64,000 nt of DNA from contig JAWNGF010000007.1 in NCBI GenBank assembly GCA_037039685.1, forward strand, positions 186,001 to 250,000, written 5' to 3'. A program made the position numbers and the translations under genes. Each line of letters begins with the position of its first letter. The first letter of the stretch is position 1. The DNA is from Ceratobasidium sp. AG-K. Lineage: Eukaryota > Basidiomycota > Agaricomycetes > Cantharellales > Ceratobasidiaceae. The notes below the pieces were generated by a model, which saw nothing but the letters and a program-made list of their open reading frames with translations, searched no databases and was not told where the DNA came from. Positions 27,251 to 39,599 of this stretch are shown here, piece by piece.

Positions 27251-29039
27251 CTCTGGGTAAGCTCTCCAACAGCCTAATGTATGCGGTCAAGAATATATAC
27301 CGCGAAAGAAATGTAATCAATGTCCGAGGCTTACCTGTCGAGAAGCTCATTGTGGTATGAGATGTAATCAGCCGTTTTGGAGTGATCTACCAATACGGAA
27401 GGTTATACAATAGAATCGCTGGGTCAATCGGAAAACATACGAATGAGAGTAATATTACTGGATCCAGTTATGTTAGGCACATGACGACGAACGATTAAAT
27501 ACTCACTTTATCGGAACCTGTCGCTGCATAGGCGAAGTCGTATATAATTGCTCAATTGGGGGGCTTAATATGGATTTCTTGGTGATTGCGACTTGTGGAG
27601 GTTTAAATGCGCTGGCGCCCTCATCCTGGAGGAGAACCGTTAGCGAAAAGTTAGTTGATTGTCAAGGGACTGGTTGGCACACCAGACAGCATGTGAGGCG
27701 TAACATAGTGTCCCTAGTGATGTTGCACTCCTCTAATCCGCGACCTACTCCAACGAGACTAAACCATCGCCGATCGTCAATCCAGTAATCACTGGGTATA
27801 TATACTGATACCAAACTCACATGATTCGGTCCCCGTCTTTATATTGCTGTTCAAGGAACTGGTACGCGCCAGCCACCGCCGTTGGATCGGGTTCAAATTT
27901 TGCTCGGCTGGCTGTTACCTGGAGCTAAGCTAGACTTACTAGTAGGTGAATGGTAAATGGTACCTTCGGCTGGGCTCTCTACTTCGGACTGTTTATTTAA
28001 GAAACGGTCGATTCGCCTTGGAAGTGTTTTCTGGTGATCTCGAGGCCGAAGCTTGTACGACGCGGCGATCAATTGCATTTTCACAACCTGCGGGTCCGAT
28101 CCAAAAGTAGATATGCGCATCTTCTTACGTATGAGGGACCTAGTCTTTATGAGTTATGATCTATATAGGGACAAAAGCAGCGTACCCAAACATGTCACCA
28201 TCATTCACTGAGGATATGATGTTAACGCGAATGACGCCATCTGTAATTTTACCTACCAAACAAAATCACAATGTTCTTTGGCATGATGCTCCCGGTCGAA
28301 ATACGAATTAGGGGGGTTCAACGTTGCGGCTAGCAAGGAGTACGTGATTCCACCGCGCCTTTATCACCCTTCCCGTGGACGGTGTCACAAAGCAACCCCG
28401 ATTTGAGTACATAATCACACAAGGGAGGGGGTTAGAAACACCCAGGTTACGGATCCTCCACGCTAAAAGGTTTCCAGAACCGCTTAGGTAACTTGATCAC
28501 ACAAGCGACCCACATCGACCCACATCAACCCACATCAACCCACATCAACCCACATCAATCCATAACAAACCTCGCGATTCGTCCAACGGGGTATGAGTGA
28601 TATTTGAGCTGCGTTCATATCCGGAAATTGCACTAAAGGAAACAAGAATAACAAAGGATACCGAATATCGCCGGGTTACCGTACGGCAAAGGCACATTCG
28701 GAAGCAATCGACTTGGTGTGGGCATCGAAACAGAAGCACCGCCTTGGAAACTCTCAACATCTAATGTACTGGATTGGTTCAATTCTAGTGCATAACTAGA
28801 ATGGAGGATTTGCCGGATTTACAGTAAGTCCTACAACCGTGCACCTTCTGGGGCAGCGAACTACTACGCATACAATTCAGCCAGCAGCTCCAACTTGAGT
28901 TCCGATGACTATTAATCACGCTCACAGAGCTCACTAATACATTTACATAAGTTACTCCCAATCTCGCATTCCAATGTCTGACCTCAAAAAAGTCCTTTCC
29001 ACGAACCACATTGACCCGAATCCAAACCCGAACCCAGAC
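27251..29039. other. Gene-poor stretch with a decamer tandem repeat
   Basis: Short ORFs at 27570 (plus), 27893, 28545 and 28785 (minus) have no family motifs. The only clear structure is the decamer array at about 28508-28560. The region separates the two members of an unknown gene family, so it may hold decayed copies that I cannot recognise. Confidence 0.4.
28508..28560. repeat. Tandem decamer CACATCAACC, about 5 copies
   Basis: The unit CACATCAACC repeats in direct orientation with one early variant (CACATCGACC) and a degenerate last unit. This is a minisatellite with no evident function. Confidence 0.85.
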
Positions 29040-29871
29040 TCACAAACTCTTCCATATGACTCTAGCTGGTAAGAACCAATCTTCTCTTGGGTTGCCGAAG
29101 GCATTGTAAGTCAAGACTTCGTGCTTGCTCATCGCTACCGGTTTGGGCGAATCTTCAGGGGTGGGCTCGTCCAGCATGAACAGTGTGGATGTACGAGATG
29201 TAAATGCCGAGGACGTAGGAGTAGACGCCTGGGAAGTTGGGGGCGATGTCGTAAATTTAGACGAAGGAAATTCGAGTGAGGTGGAGAAGGGGGCGAATTG
29301 CCACACACTGGGTTTAGAGAAAGTGGTTTTTGCGTTTGAATGCTCCCAGACGGAGTTCAGAGATACAGAGCTCTGAGATGACCCGGATACCGAGCTGTGC
29401 GTTTCACTCGTGCCAGAATGGCTCGACGAAATAGAGTCTCGTCTACCCTCTGTCTCGCTGGTATCTATCGTGGCACCACTTGAAATAGTTCCATTTTCCG
29501 GTCGCATCGAAGCTGGCAACATCGAGGTTGGAACGCTCATCTTCTTGACTGGAACCATGTTTGCCCAGTGGGATGTGGCTCCAGGTTCGTACCAAATATA
29601 ACTCATCGTAGAAAACTAAGCTACAATGAGCATCTATTGGATCAGCTGATAGAGGAACATACGATGATCATGTTGCCGTGCCATCCTTGGTCCTTAAAAT
29701 ACGTCATCTATGCGGTTTGTAAGTTTTGGGCCATTAGAAAAGATAAGACCATACCTCACGCGCAATAATGCCCCCAGCACGGTCCCGGAGGGTATGACAC
29801 GCCGACTCATACCCTGTTGCCCAATTGATAGAGACTAGACGCCCGACACTGTAGGAAAATCTGGCGGACAT
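29040..29871 (-). CDS. Unknown-family protein, intact-looking three-exon gene
   Basis: Exons 29871-29755, 29707-29663 and 29615-29040 join in frame to about 245 aa. The N-terminal block is MSARFSYSVGRLVSINWATG..., then TYFKDQGWHGNMII, then FSTMSYIWYEPGATSHWANM. A long Ser/Thr/Pro-rich linker follows (about residues 85-205), then a C-terminal block SKHEVLTYNAFGNPREDWFLPARVIWKS. No signal peptide, membrane segment or catalytic motif is evident. The gene at 26587-27250 shares the same exon boundaries and both end blocks. I do not recognise the family; the low-complexity linker and conserved ends fit a scaffold or regulatory protein, but that is speculation. Confidence 0.6.
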
Positions 29872-31918
29872 CTACTCAGTATGGAGAAACCAAAGCAATG
29901 TTAGTACTGACTGCTTAGAGATATTGGAGCTATATCCCGGAACATCGTTGTCCCCGGTTCTATCTGTAGGATATATGAGAAACTACGCTTTGAAGAAAGC
30001 TTAAAACCATACGTATTAATGTGACCGAGCTAAGGCTTTCGTATGAGTAAGCTGCTTTGGTGACAGACAAGCGTCGCCTACCTAGCTGCAATTGAATGAC
30101 CGACTAGTAGGTTTGTTGGCGTCTCGAAGCGAAACCTCTCCTTGGCAGGAGGAGACATCGGCTGCGAGGGGGAGGCCGGCTCAGTCCCAGAATCCTAACC
30201 GTGCTGGGCATAAATATCTGAGCCCCCATGAGTAAAATAGAACTATACCAGGTGGCTGATGAGTTCGGCGATGGTATCCTTGATCACAATCCCGTCCTCT
30301 CTCAGGCCAGATATGCCGACCAAACTGAAGTGGAGTGTAAGCAGGGTTGTTTTCGCAGCCACCAGACTTACATAATCTCGTCCCCTGGGGCATATACTCG
30401 AGACAGATGTTTGTATGCGCGCGCAACGCCGTCTGTGGATGGATATCTCTGGACAGGGGATTCTGAAAGACCTTAGCAAAGCGCTCGGAGCTTAATCGGC
30501 AAAGCATACCATCCACGGATTTGATTTTGGAGTTTCGCTTGAAGACTTTCGCCACAAGCTTTGTGGTAGACTAGGCATGTGGGTTTGTTAAGCTGTCTGA
30601 GTAAATCGTATACTAATTACTCACCTTCGCAGGTTTTGGGGGCTTGGAGTGAAGTAGCCTCTCCATATTGGTAAGTGAGACTGGGATAATCAAGCGGGCA
30701 ACGATTTGTTGGCGCGAGCCGGTCTTGGATTTTAACATTCGAGCCATAAAAGCCTCGCTATTGAGGGAGGAAAGGTCTGGAGTTGCACGAGACGCATGAA
30801 GCAAACAACGTACCCGAAGTGGTCGAAAATATCGGACACTGTATAATTGCACTTGTTTCAGAATTAATGTAGGGTTGAACTAGGATCGACTCACTCAGAA
30901 CTACGACAAGACGCCTGGACATGTCGAGAAAATTAGAATGAAGTGTCCGAATGTGGCGGGAGCGGTACTGAATTGGCGAACTCGCAGCGCGGATGATACT
31001 TATGAGCCCAGACCACGAGGCAACCCATGCTGTGCCTAGTGGTTACTCCTTGGTGGCAACCCACGATCCGGATCAGTAAGACAAAGGAAGGCAATGACGG
31101 GAGCCAAGAAAGGAGCTTTATTGTCCAAGAGTGTATTTCGCAACGTGGTTTCTATTTCACTCGCTTTGATGGGGTTCTAAATGGTCCATACTGTCGATGC
31201 TTTTCAGATGCTCCGGCAGGGGCCGTGGTGCGGGTGTGGCCGCCAGGATCAGCGCAAATAATCCGAGCGGCTGGCGCTTATTTCCAGAGAAATTTGCCGA
31301 TTCGGGCGATGCGCTTGATGTCGCTTTGGGCGGAGCCATATGGGCAGACGCAAATCCTTCAGAATCCCCATCGTACGACGTGCTCTCACAGCTTTTTTGA
31401 GCTCTCAGTCAAGGTTCGGCCAACTCAGGTGCTCGAAGCCAAGCTCGTGGCAGATCGCCAAGGAAGGACCACCAATGCGGCTTTTTCTGTGAACATAGTC
31501 CGTTCCTTGAGCGCCACTATGGCATCCTGTAGTCAGCTAGCACCCGCACCCCGCCGTGAAGAGGCCCGAACTCTGGTGCTTGGTGGTGGCGGGTGCGCTC
31601 GGGCAACTCTGGCAGGCCGAGTCTAAATTTGGTGCTTACAAATGATGGGCAATATCATGGCTCAGCCAAATCCAACTGTTGAGCCTAACGTAAAGCGCAA
31701 CCAACAATCTAGCTAGTTACTGCCATCAATTACCTACCTGATAAGGTAGCTAGATGTCATTGCTGATTGGCTAGGTGCTACAAATGATAACTAGACATCG
31801 ATACGTGTGCCCCTTGCCTACCACCTTAGGCGCCTGTCTAATGACTATAATAGCACTCCCCGCGTTCGAATCCAAGAGGTCATCCCCGAGGCTTTTTTTT
31901 ACATCCAGGTGCGAAAGG
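29872..31918. other. Unassigned region with possible gene remnants
   Basis: At 30181-30860 (minus) several short exon-like pieces with GT-AG borders occur (for example LSSLNSEAFMARMLKSKTGSRQ) but I could not join or identify them. At about 31630-31150 (minus) pieces such as RIGGPSLAICHELGFEHLSW and MAPPKATSSASPESANFSG look coding-like, whereas the 199-codon plus-strand frame over them (31027-31626) looks like their shadow. The last 290 bp resemble the upstream region of the tandem membrane genes (compare 31621-31660 with 34510-34550). Confidence 0.3.
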
Positions 31919-34059
31919 ATGTCTCAGTACGCGCTCGTCCCACTCGCCTCCGCGAGTCAATCCTACGTCCACCACCCCGCCTCATCCACCGAACACTCCT
32001 TCAAAGCTATTAAACATGAAGGGTTGACGGAGGGCCAATCGAAACGACCCGCGAGAATCCGCCTCAAAAATTTACTCCCAACCCTCATTGTGTTCATTTC
32101 AACCTCGGGACTTGGGCTCGCAGTTCTTGCTTGGCTATTTGTTAAGCTCAAAACACCAGCTTCCGAAGCATTTCGAAGTGGATACTTGCTTGTTGATGAA
32201 GGGGTGAAACATTGGGAAGGCTCGATGGAAAGTGCTACGCTCCGCGCGCTGACTATCACGTCTTTTATTGTACGCCCAAGTATTCTTCACTAAGATTCGT
32301 ACGTTTTAGCTAAATTTCCCTCAGAGTACAATGATCGCGGCCACAGCGCCAGCGCTGATGGCTCTTATCGCATACCGAATCGCCTATATGTGGGTAGTTG
32401 AGGAAAGGAAGCCGGTATCTGACCAAGGAAAGGAACCTGGGCCAACGCCCCTCCAGTTAGTGATCATCGTTCTATGCTTGGCTCGCGCTGAGTACCGATA
32501 CACCCCTCAAAGATACGGATTATTGCTTCAGGTGCTTAGCGCATCCAGCGTCATGTCTCTTTTTGATTCCATTTTCTATCTCGCGAGGGGCAAATCTCGC
32601 GCTCGCACCCCATCCTATTTCGTGACTGCCGTACTGCTCGGTGTGGTTGTTTATGCTCTTACCCACCTTGTCGGACTTGCCGATCTATGGCTACACGCCA
32701 CCACATCGGCCGTCATGTACAACTTGACGGTGTCAGGAGACCCACCCATTCTGAAGACGTCTCTCGCTTTCAACGAGTCTCGCTGCACCGAAACCTACTA
32801 CATCACGGGTGGTGGGAGAGGTATTTGTCTGACAAGTCCGGACGGATGGGCATACGAGTCTGACCAAACGTCGTGGATCCCTATGGGTCAAGCCGTCATT
32901 GCGAACTACTCCTTGGACCGACAGGCCATCACACTTGCTGACGAAGACGACCTTGCCATTGTCGTGCCGAAGTCGATAGACAGACTCGCAACGTTCAGAG
33001 CCACGACTTTCGGTGCTCATTCGCAATGCAGGACTATCACTAGCGACTGCTCTGTCAACGTAGTCGAGAAGAACTGCAGCAATCTGGGTATCACTGCTAT
33101 CCCAACCGCTGATACTCCTCTCACGAGTGTAGCCTTGGTGGCTCCATTCGACAGATGGAACGGCACCGTATTTAGTCCAGGGAACCACAAGTACGGTCCT
33201 TCGATCTGCTGTCTGACTAATCCTGTCCAGTCACTCCTCCAAATCCGCTGGGGAAGTCAGATCAACGGTCCAGTCGACGTGCCGAATACCGCCGTCTGGG
33301 GACAACACACTCCGCTCCTCGATATCTATGCGCTGTGCAACCTTACATTCTACAACATGACCGTCGCATATGATGGCCGAGCAGCAGACGGAAAGTACTG
33401 GAGCGTGGTCCCTGGCGGGAAAACGCTCTCCACGGAAAGCGTTTGCGAGCACGCTAGCAGGGCCGTTCTCGTGGCAGCTGATCATGGATACGTTGACGTC
33501 AAACATCAAGAGCCGTGCGATGCTCTCTACTTCGAACGAGCAAGTGGAAGCAGCGATTAACCAGGAGCTTTCGCGTCTGGCATTGGGATTCGTTTCCGAC
33601 GCTTTCTACTTTGACGCAGCGACCGATGTGACCGTATATCAGCCAACAATCCTCGGTCGTTATCCCATTACTCCCCTCCTCGTATTCGTCGCATTATTGT
33701 TTATCTACGGATTTATTGCGCTTGCCGTGTTCGCGATGTCCATTGATTTAACTTCGGATGTGATCGCTGTGCCGCCATCGCTGCGACGCGCATCGGGTGG
33801 CGACAAGAGCCAGGTCCCAGTTGTCGAGCTCGCCCGCCGTCGCCTACTCACTCCGCTCCCTCTCGTCGCACAAATGTTTGAAGGACCGGTTCGTTCCCTG
33901 GGCCGAGCGGATCAAAGCGATGTTGATGCAAGGTCTTTGGCAATGGCCGAATCGGAATTGTTTAGCGAAGGGGGGAAATCCACGGTGGAGACTAGGCTGC
34001 GGTTAGGTCTGGAGGATACTGAAATTAGACCGCGGTATGGGATTTGGAGCCGAACATGA
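31919..34059 (+). pseudogene. Tandem membrane-protein family, copy A, 1-nt frameshift
   Basis: Exons 31919-32269, 32325-32455 and 32513-34059 would give about 675 aa if one extra A were ignored. The plan is a Ser-rich cytosolic N-terminus and TM1 (LLPTLIVFISTSGLGLAVLAWLF). TM2 is in exon 2 (TAPALMALIAYRIAYMWV) and TM3 is near the start of exon 3 (VTAVLLGVVVYALTHLVGL). A large Cys-containing domain of about 330 aa follows with sequons NLTV, NESR, NYSL, NCSN, NGTV, NLTF and NMTV. The protein ends with TM4 (FVALLFIYGFIALAVFAMS) and a cytosolic tail. Compared with copy B (CACGGAAGCG), this copy has CACGGAAAGCG at 33431-33441, shifting the frame so it ends at 33560, before TM4. The function of the family is unknown; topology suggests a surface or endomembrane glycoprotein. 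Confidence 0.8.
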
Positions 34060-34652
34060 ACGAGGGAGTGCGGATATACACAATCTAATCATTTTGCATG
34101 GTTTTATTCTACTCCAACGCGGTCCCAATAGTCATTCTTCTCCGGGTTGTGCGATACAGTAGAGTTTGAATTAATGTGCGACTATACTTTCCGCTTATGC
34201 AGCTCTCATCCGGTTTGGCTGCCCGACGCAAAAGTGCCAACCATGTCTCAGTGCCCTGGTGCCGCTTCTCATCGCTCGATTTCGGGGATTTTATCCCTTC
34301 GGTTCTCTGACGGAAGCCGGTCAACAAGTTCACCTCTGTTATCAAAGATCTCCCTGCCTTTCCCCTCGACTTCATTACTAGCTCTCTCTTTGCCACACAT
34401 ACAATTGGACGCACATATAGACGCGCTGATGGTTATTCTCCCAATATGAGCGCCAGTTTCAGAGCGTCACGGTGACGGGCACCAGAAGTTCCGTCAGAGC
34501 AACGCTCCAACAATGAGTGAGCCTAAATTGGGTGATGACAAATGATTAGCAACTTCACAGCCTCCTTACCTGCCCTCTTGTAGATCACTACGCCACACAT
34601 ATTCGAGTGCAACAGGTCAACCCAGGATTCTCGTGATCAGGTCTCCTAGAAT
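34060..34652. other. Spacer between copies A and B
   Basis: No gene is supported. Sequence near 34510-34550 resembles that upstream of copy A (31621-31660), so the duplicated unit included the promoter region. Confidence 0.45.
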
Positions 34653-36819
34653 ATGTCCCAATACGGGCCCCTCCCACTTGCGCCAGCCAGCCCTCGACCC
34701 TACCCACACGACCACAACGCATCCACAGATCAATACTTCAAAGCCATGGGTCACGAATATGACAGACTATCGGAAAGCCAGTCGAGAAAATCATCTAGGA
34801 TTCGCCTCAGAGGGGTTTTCCCCACCCTCTTGGTGTTTATTTCTACCGCAGGGCTTGGACTTGCGGTCCTTGTTTGGCTATTTACCAAACTCAAGATACC
34901 TGCTTCCGAAGCGTTCCGAAGGGGTTACTTACTTGTCGATGAGGGCGTGAAACACTCGGAAGACTCAATGGAAAGTGCTACACTCAGAGCGTTGACCGCT
35001 ACGTCTTTCCTTGTACGCCCAGTATCTCCCCGCTTACATCCGTGAAATTTTGCTAAGCTGCCCCTAGAGCACTATTATCACAGCCACGGCTCCGATTTTA
35101 ATGGCCCTTATTGCATACCGAATCGCGTGTATATGGGTGGCCGAAGAACGCAAGCCCGTATCCGACCAAAGAAAGGAGCCGGGTCCAACTCCGCTCCAGT
35201 AGGTATTTCTTGCACCGTGATTGATTACCTAATAACTCACCAACACAATGATCCATTGAAGATACGGGTTGTTGGTTGAAGTGCTTAGTGCTTCCAGTGT
35301 CATGTCCCTTTACGAAGGCGTTCTCTATCTCTTTAGAGGTAGATCTCGTGCGCGGGCTCCTTCCTACTTCGTGACGGCCGTGTTGCTTGGGGTGGCTGTA
35401 TATACTCTCACTCATCTCGTTGGGCTTGCCGACCTGTGGCTTCACTCCACCACGTCTGCGGTCGTATACAACTTGACAGTGTCGGGGGACGCACCAATTC
35501 TGAAGACCTCTCTAGCTTTCAACGAGTCTCGGTGTACGCAACGCTACTACATTACGGGTGGTGGGCGAGGCATCTGCCTCACCAGTGATGATGGATGGGC
35601 GTACGAGCCCGACCAGAAATCGTGGATCCCTATGGGTCAAGCCGTCATTGCGAACTACTCCTTGGACCGACAGGCCATCACACTTGCTGACGAAGGCGAC
35701 CTTGCCATTGTCGTGCCGAAGTCGATAGACAGACTCGCAACGTTCAGAGCCTCAACCTTTGGCGCTTATTCGCAATGCAGGATAATTACTAGCGAGTGCG
35801 GTTTTAAAACTGGGAGCAACATTGAGAAAAACTGCAGTAACTTGGGGATCACCGCTATCCCGACCGCTGATACTCCTCTCACGAGTGTAGCCTTGGTGGC
35901 TCCATATGACAAATGGAACGGCACCGTATTTAGTCCAGGGAACCACAAGTACGGTCCTGCGACTTGTTGCCTTACCAATCCCGTCCAGTCACTCCTCCAA
36001 ATCCGCTGGGGAAGTCAGATCAACGGTCCAGTCGACGTGCCGAATACCGCTGTCTGGGGACAACACACTCCGCTCCTCGATATCTATGCGCTGTGCAACC
36101 TTACATTCTACAACATGACCGTCGCATATGATGGCCGAGCAGCAGATGGAAAGTACTGGAGCGCGGTCCCTGGCGGGAAAACGCTCTCCACGGAAGCGTT
36201 TGCGAGCACGCTAGCCGGGCCGTTCTCGTGGCAGCTGATCATGGATACGTTGACGTCAAACATCAAGAGCCGTGCGATGCTCTCTACTTCGAACGAGCAA
36301 GTGGAAGCAGCGATTAACCAGGAGCTTTCGCGTCTGGCATTGGGATTCGTTTCCGACGCTTTCTACTTTGACGCAGCGACCGATGTGACCGTATATCAGC
36401 CAACAATCCTTGGTCGTTATCCCATTACTCCTCTCCTCATATTCGTCGCGCTGCTGGTCATCTACGGGCTAATTGCGCTTATAGTATTTGGAATGTCGGT
36501 CGATTCGCCACCGGATGTGATTTCGGTCCCGCCCTCGTTACAAGATCCCTCAAGTGGCGACCAGAGCGAGATCCCCGTCGTCGAGCTGGCACAAATGCGC
36601 TTGCTCAGCTCCCTCCCTCTCGTCGCGCAAATGTTCGAGCCACCCGCTCATCCTCAGAGCCCACCTAATCCAGGCGACACTGACGCAAAATCGGTAGCCC
36701 TGACAGAAACGGAACTCTTCAGCGAAGGCGGGTCTTCCAAGATGATGGAGACGAGACTGAGGCTTGGTCTGGAGGATGTGGGGATTCGACCTCGGTATGG
36801 AATTTGGAGGCGAAGCTGA
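34653..36819 (+). CDS. Tandem membrane-protein family, copy B
   Basis: Exons 34653-35012, 35068-35198 and 35262-36819 join to 683 codons (682 aa). The topology is as in copy A: TM1 near residues 55-78, TM2 near 125-145, TM3 near 200-220, a glycosylated ectodomain with about eight sequons, TM4 near 560-582 (FVALLVIYGLIALIVFGMS), and a tail with the family motif LPLVAQMF. It ends with RPRYGIWRRS. The frame is uninterrupted. It shares two nearly identical tracts with copy A amid otherwise diverged sequence. A degraded GT8 glycosyltransferase follows at about 37.1 kb. No enzymatic motif is seen; a receptor-like, transport-accessory or cell-wall role are all possible. Confidence 0.8.
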
Positions 36820-37146
36820 GTCAAGAGCGCGCATATATGCAGCTTCTGTACCACCAATTTTAAAATTTAACCGAGATGTTCGTTGTCTTGCCGGATGGTA
36901 GAGATTTTGGTTATATTCTCCCCCCGGCAGCTTTATGGTTGGGCTTAAACCCTCAAGTGATCGCCAGCCCTAGGAGCGTCAAAGTCGATTTGACTTCCCA
37001 GCGCCTAGAATATAGCGCGATAGGGACTTGGCTACTTGTTCCGTTACCCAAATTTTCCATAACGCGCTCGGACTAACTGTAATATATTGAGCAGTCTCAA
37101 CAATATTGGGCGCCTTCCCGTAAGGTTTAGGCGAATGAGCTAGGCC

Positions 37147-38573
37147 GTGCTTGCGGGCTTGTGGGTCTACCCAACCCACCGTCCGCCATTGGATTCAATC
37201 GCGCTAAGCCAGGCTAGTAACACTGGAGCTAGGATAGCAGTTCCCAATTTTGGACCCTTTCGGGATCTCGACGACTATTACCACCGACCCGATAACCAAC
37301 GAGGCAGCATCTTTGCCCAGCAGATATTCGATCCTAATGTGAGGTCAGGAAGTCTAGGGGCATATTCACACGGCGGATTCGGACCTCACAATCGTTTCGC
37401 GTATGTATTCTACGCGACCAAGAAGGGGTATCTCTGTAACGTTGTGGGTAACTGTCTTCTGCGAGGGATCTGCTTAATAACATTATCTCTTTCAAGCTAA
37501 TTAATTTCGAGCGATTGTGTCGATACGAGGTTGCTGGAGAGTTTGCGTTGGTTCACCTCAAGGCTTGGGAGCGCAAGGTAAGTCATATCTCAGGGCTCGA
37601 AAAGCGCCATCAGACAAATACTCGACAAGGCGCGGGACAAATACAAGGCTAACCTTCATTTTATGGACGTATGGAGTACTCATCAAGGTGACCGTGAGTC
37701 TTCTTTTTGGAGAATTTCTCTGCCGACTCTCAAACTCTCTGCTTAGCCACGTGGAGTGACTCGCTCACAAAGCTCTATGTTTTCGGCTTGACGGATTATA
37801 CTCGCATCATATATCTCGGCTCGGACGGCCTCGTGCTAAACAATTTGGATCATTTGTTTATTGCACCTCAGGCCCGCATTGCCTTGCGTGAGTCCAGATT
37901 TACAACCCCCCCGTTTCGTGCCCCGCTACCAATCTGAATGTGCAGCTCGGACATACTGGCTCGAGGAAGAAGGCAAGCTCGCCAGCCACATTATGGTCAT
38001 CACTCCAGGCCAATCTCTAGTGGACCGATGGGTCAACACTGGTGGTTCAGCCGTCGGGTTTGACATGGAGGTCGGCTCTTCCCGTTCGTTACACGAACGT
38101 CGCGTTGCTAAATTGCCTCTTCACAGGTCGTCAATAAACCTTCTGCTTCGTCGTCGTTGATTCTACCCCACCGAGGATACGCTATGCTTACAGGCGAGTT
38201 CAGGAACACGAATCATTCGAGGTATCTCACCGAGGACGGACCTGATGCTGAGTGGAACCCCCACGCGGAAATGTCAGCCTTGCATTATATTCATTTCTCG
38301 GATTGGCCGTTGCCCAAGTAAGTCGCTCGCCAACTTTTGATCGAATTAGGAAATTGAACCTCGTTTAGGCCATGGTTCCAAGCCTCCAAAGATCAAATTG
38401 AAAAGGTCCAGCCGGCGTGCGACCCAAAGGAACAAGTGTCATGCTGGAATCGAGGTAAGTCATAAGCCGCGGACGAAGTTCTTGAATGATGGTTAATTTT
38501 TTACTCGACAGAGCACTGGCATAGCGTTTACGAGATGTATGAGTATGGGAGAAATAAAGTTTGTATCAATTAG
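37147..38573 (+). pseudogene. GT8-like nucleotide-sugar glycosyltransferase remnant
   Basis: Exon-like pieces give, in order, RFAYVFYATKKGYLCNV (37400-37450), MDVWSTHQGD (37660-37690), WSDSLTKLYVFGLTDYTRIIYL then LVLNNLDHLF (37757-37865), and YWLEEEGKLASHIMVITPGQSL (37949-38030). After an intron follow SSLILPHRGYAMLTGEFRN and HYIHFSDWPLPK (38130-38320), then the C-terminus KVCIN at 38573. This order matches fungal glycogenin-like/GNT1-type GT8 enzymes, which use a DxD metal site. Here the expected DSDG is GSDG. A 1-nt deletion relative to the related fragment at 42 kb lies near 37705 (GAGTCTTCTTTTTGGAGAAT). Both argue for a pseudogene. Confidence 0.7.
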
Positions 38574-39599
38574 TGATTATGTTTACCTAGCGTTCCACGT
38601 TAGCTTATTACGGTATATGAGCGATGCTCAACACATCCCATCTCGTGCGATATTATATGCTGAGTTTGTTAAGTCCCACCCGCAGTGCCCAGGCCTAGAA
38701 ACGGCTCTCCCCTATCTACCGAATGCGAAACCACCCCTCGAAAGAGGATAGCCGACATTTTCTCTTGGAGCCCTTGGCAAGTGTGTGTTGCGCCAGAGCC
38801 GCATACTGCAAGGTCACTCCAAGATGGGTGCGATTTACCGGTTTGGGTAACTCATCATGTTGGCCGGGAATGCCGTTGCGTCGATGCATGAACGAGTTAT
38901 GCAGAGTTTGGAAATCATGAATCACGGATGGAGGCGACCATAAATCCATGTTTGCAATGGCTCTCCCGGCGCTTGAGAGCCGTGCCCTGCCAGCCAACCA
39001 CATCCCTTCATCATAAGGGTGACGCAATCGATTGATCGGGCCGTCGCCCGATCATCGAATCGTCAACGACCCCCTGGCTATGCAACTGGGCATCTGCCGT
39101 TGGTCCGCGTTCCCCATAGCATGCTTATCAAGTGCTCAGCTGCGCTGGAAGTAGATAAGAAACTTTTGGAGAAAAGTAAGTAATAGCATGCTTCCCATCG
39201 ATATCCTAGTAGACAAATTTCAATAATAGAAATATTTTGTTTCCGACAGAAAGAAAATGAGCATGCGAGTGCAGGCCGGAAGATATCTCTCCAGGTTGTA
39301 TAAAGTGTGTTTGAACTGATGCGAGAGGAGTAGAACAATGAATGCCAGTGTGACGCAGCGCCACCTGCCGGAACGAAATAGCACGTTACCCATGCGTGGT
39401 GGATGATTTACAGCAGGAATCGGACACAGTACAATGACCGAAGCTCAGCTGACCACGACGCCTTTGGCACCCCCGAGAAGAACCCGAGATCCGCGGGCGT
39501 ACCGCTTGGCGATTACCAGGCACCGCATCCAAAAAATGCCTTTTATCTCTCTTCATCTCAACCTTCCATTGAACCTTGAGCTACTACTTGGACGTACGC
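38574..39599. other. Intergenic, duplicated spacer sequence
   Basis: No gene is supported. The segment GATCGGGCCGTCGCCCGATC at 39035-39054 resembles the region near 43815-43835 (GATCGGGTAGTTGCCCGACC), suggesting that spacer DNA was duplicated with the genes. The ORF at 38716-39027 (minus) has no recognised motif. Confidence 0.4.

Noticed and set aside
28508..28560. CRISPR-like array
   Set aside because: The unit is 10 bp with no spacers; it is a minisatellite in a eukaryotic genome.
31027..31626. A 199-codon plus-strand ORF
   Set aside because: Its composition is odd, and minus-strand exon-like pieces with plausible splice sites overlap it, so it is more likely a shadow.
31850..31880. B-box-like GCGTTCGAATCC suggesting a tRNA gene
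   Set aside because: No matching A box, acceptor stem or anticodon arm could be folded around it.
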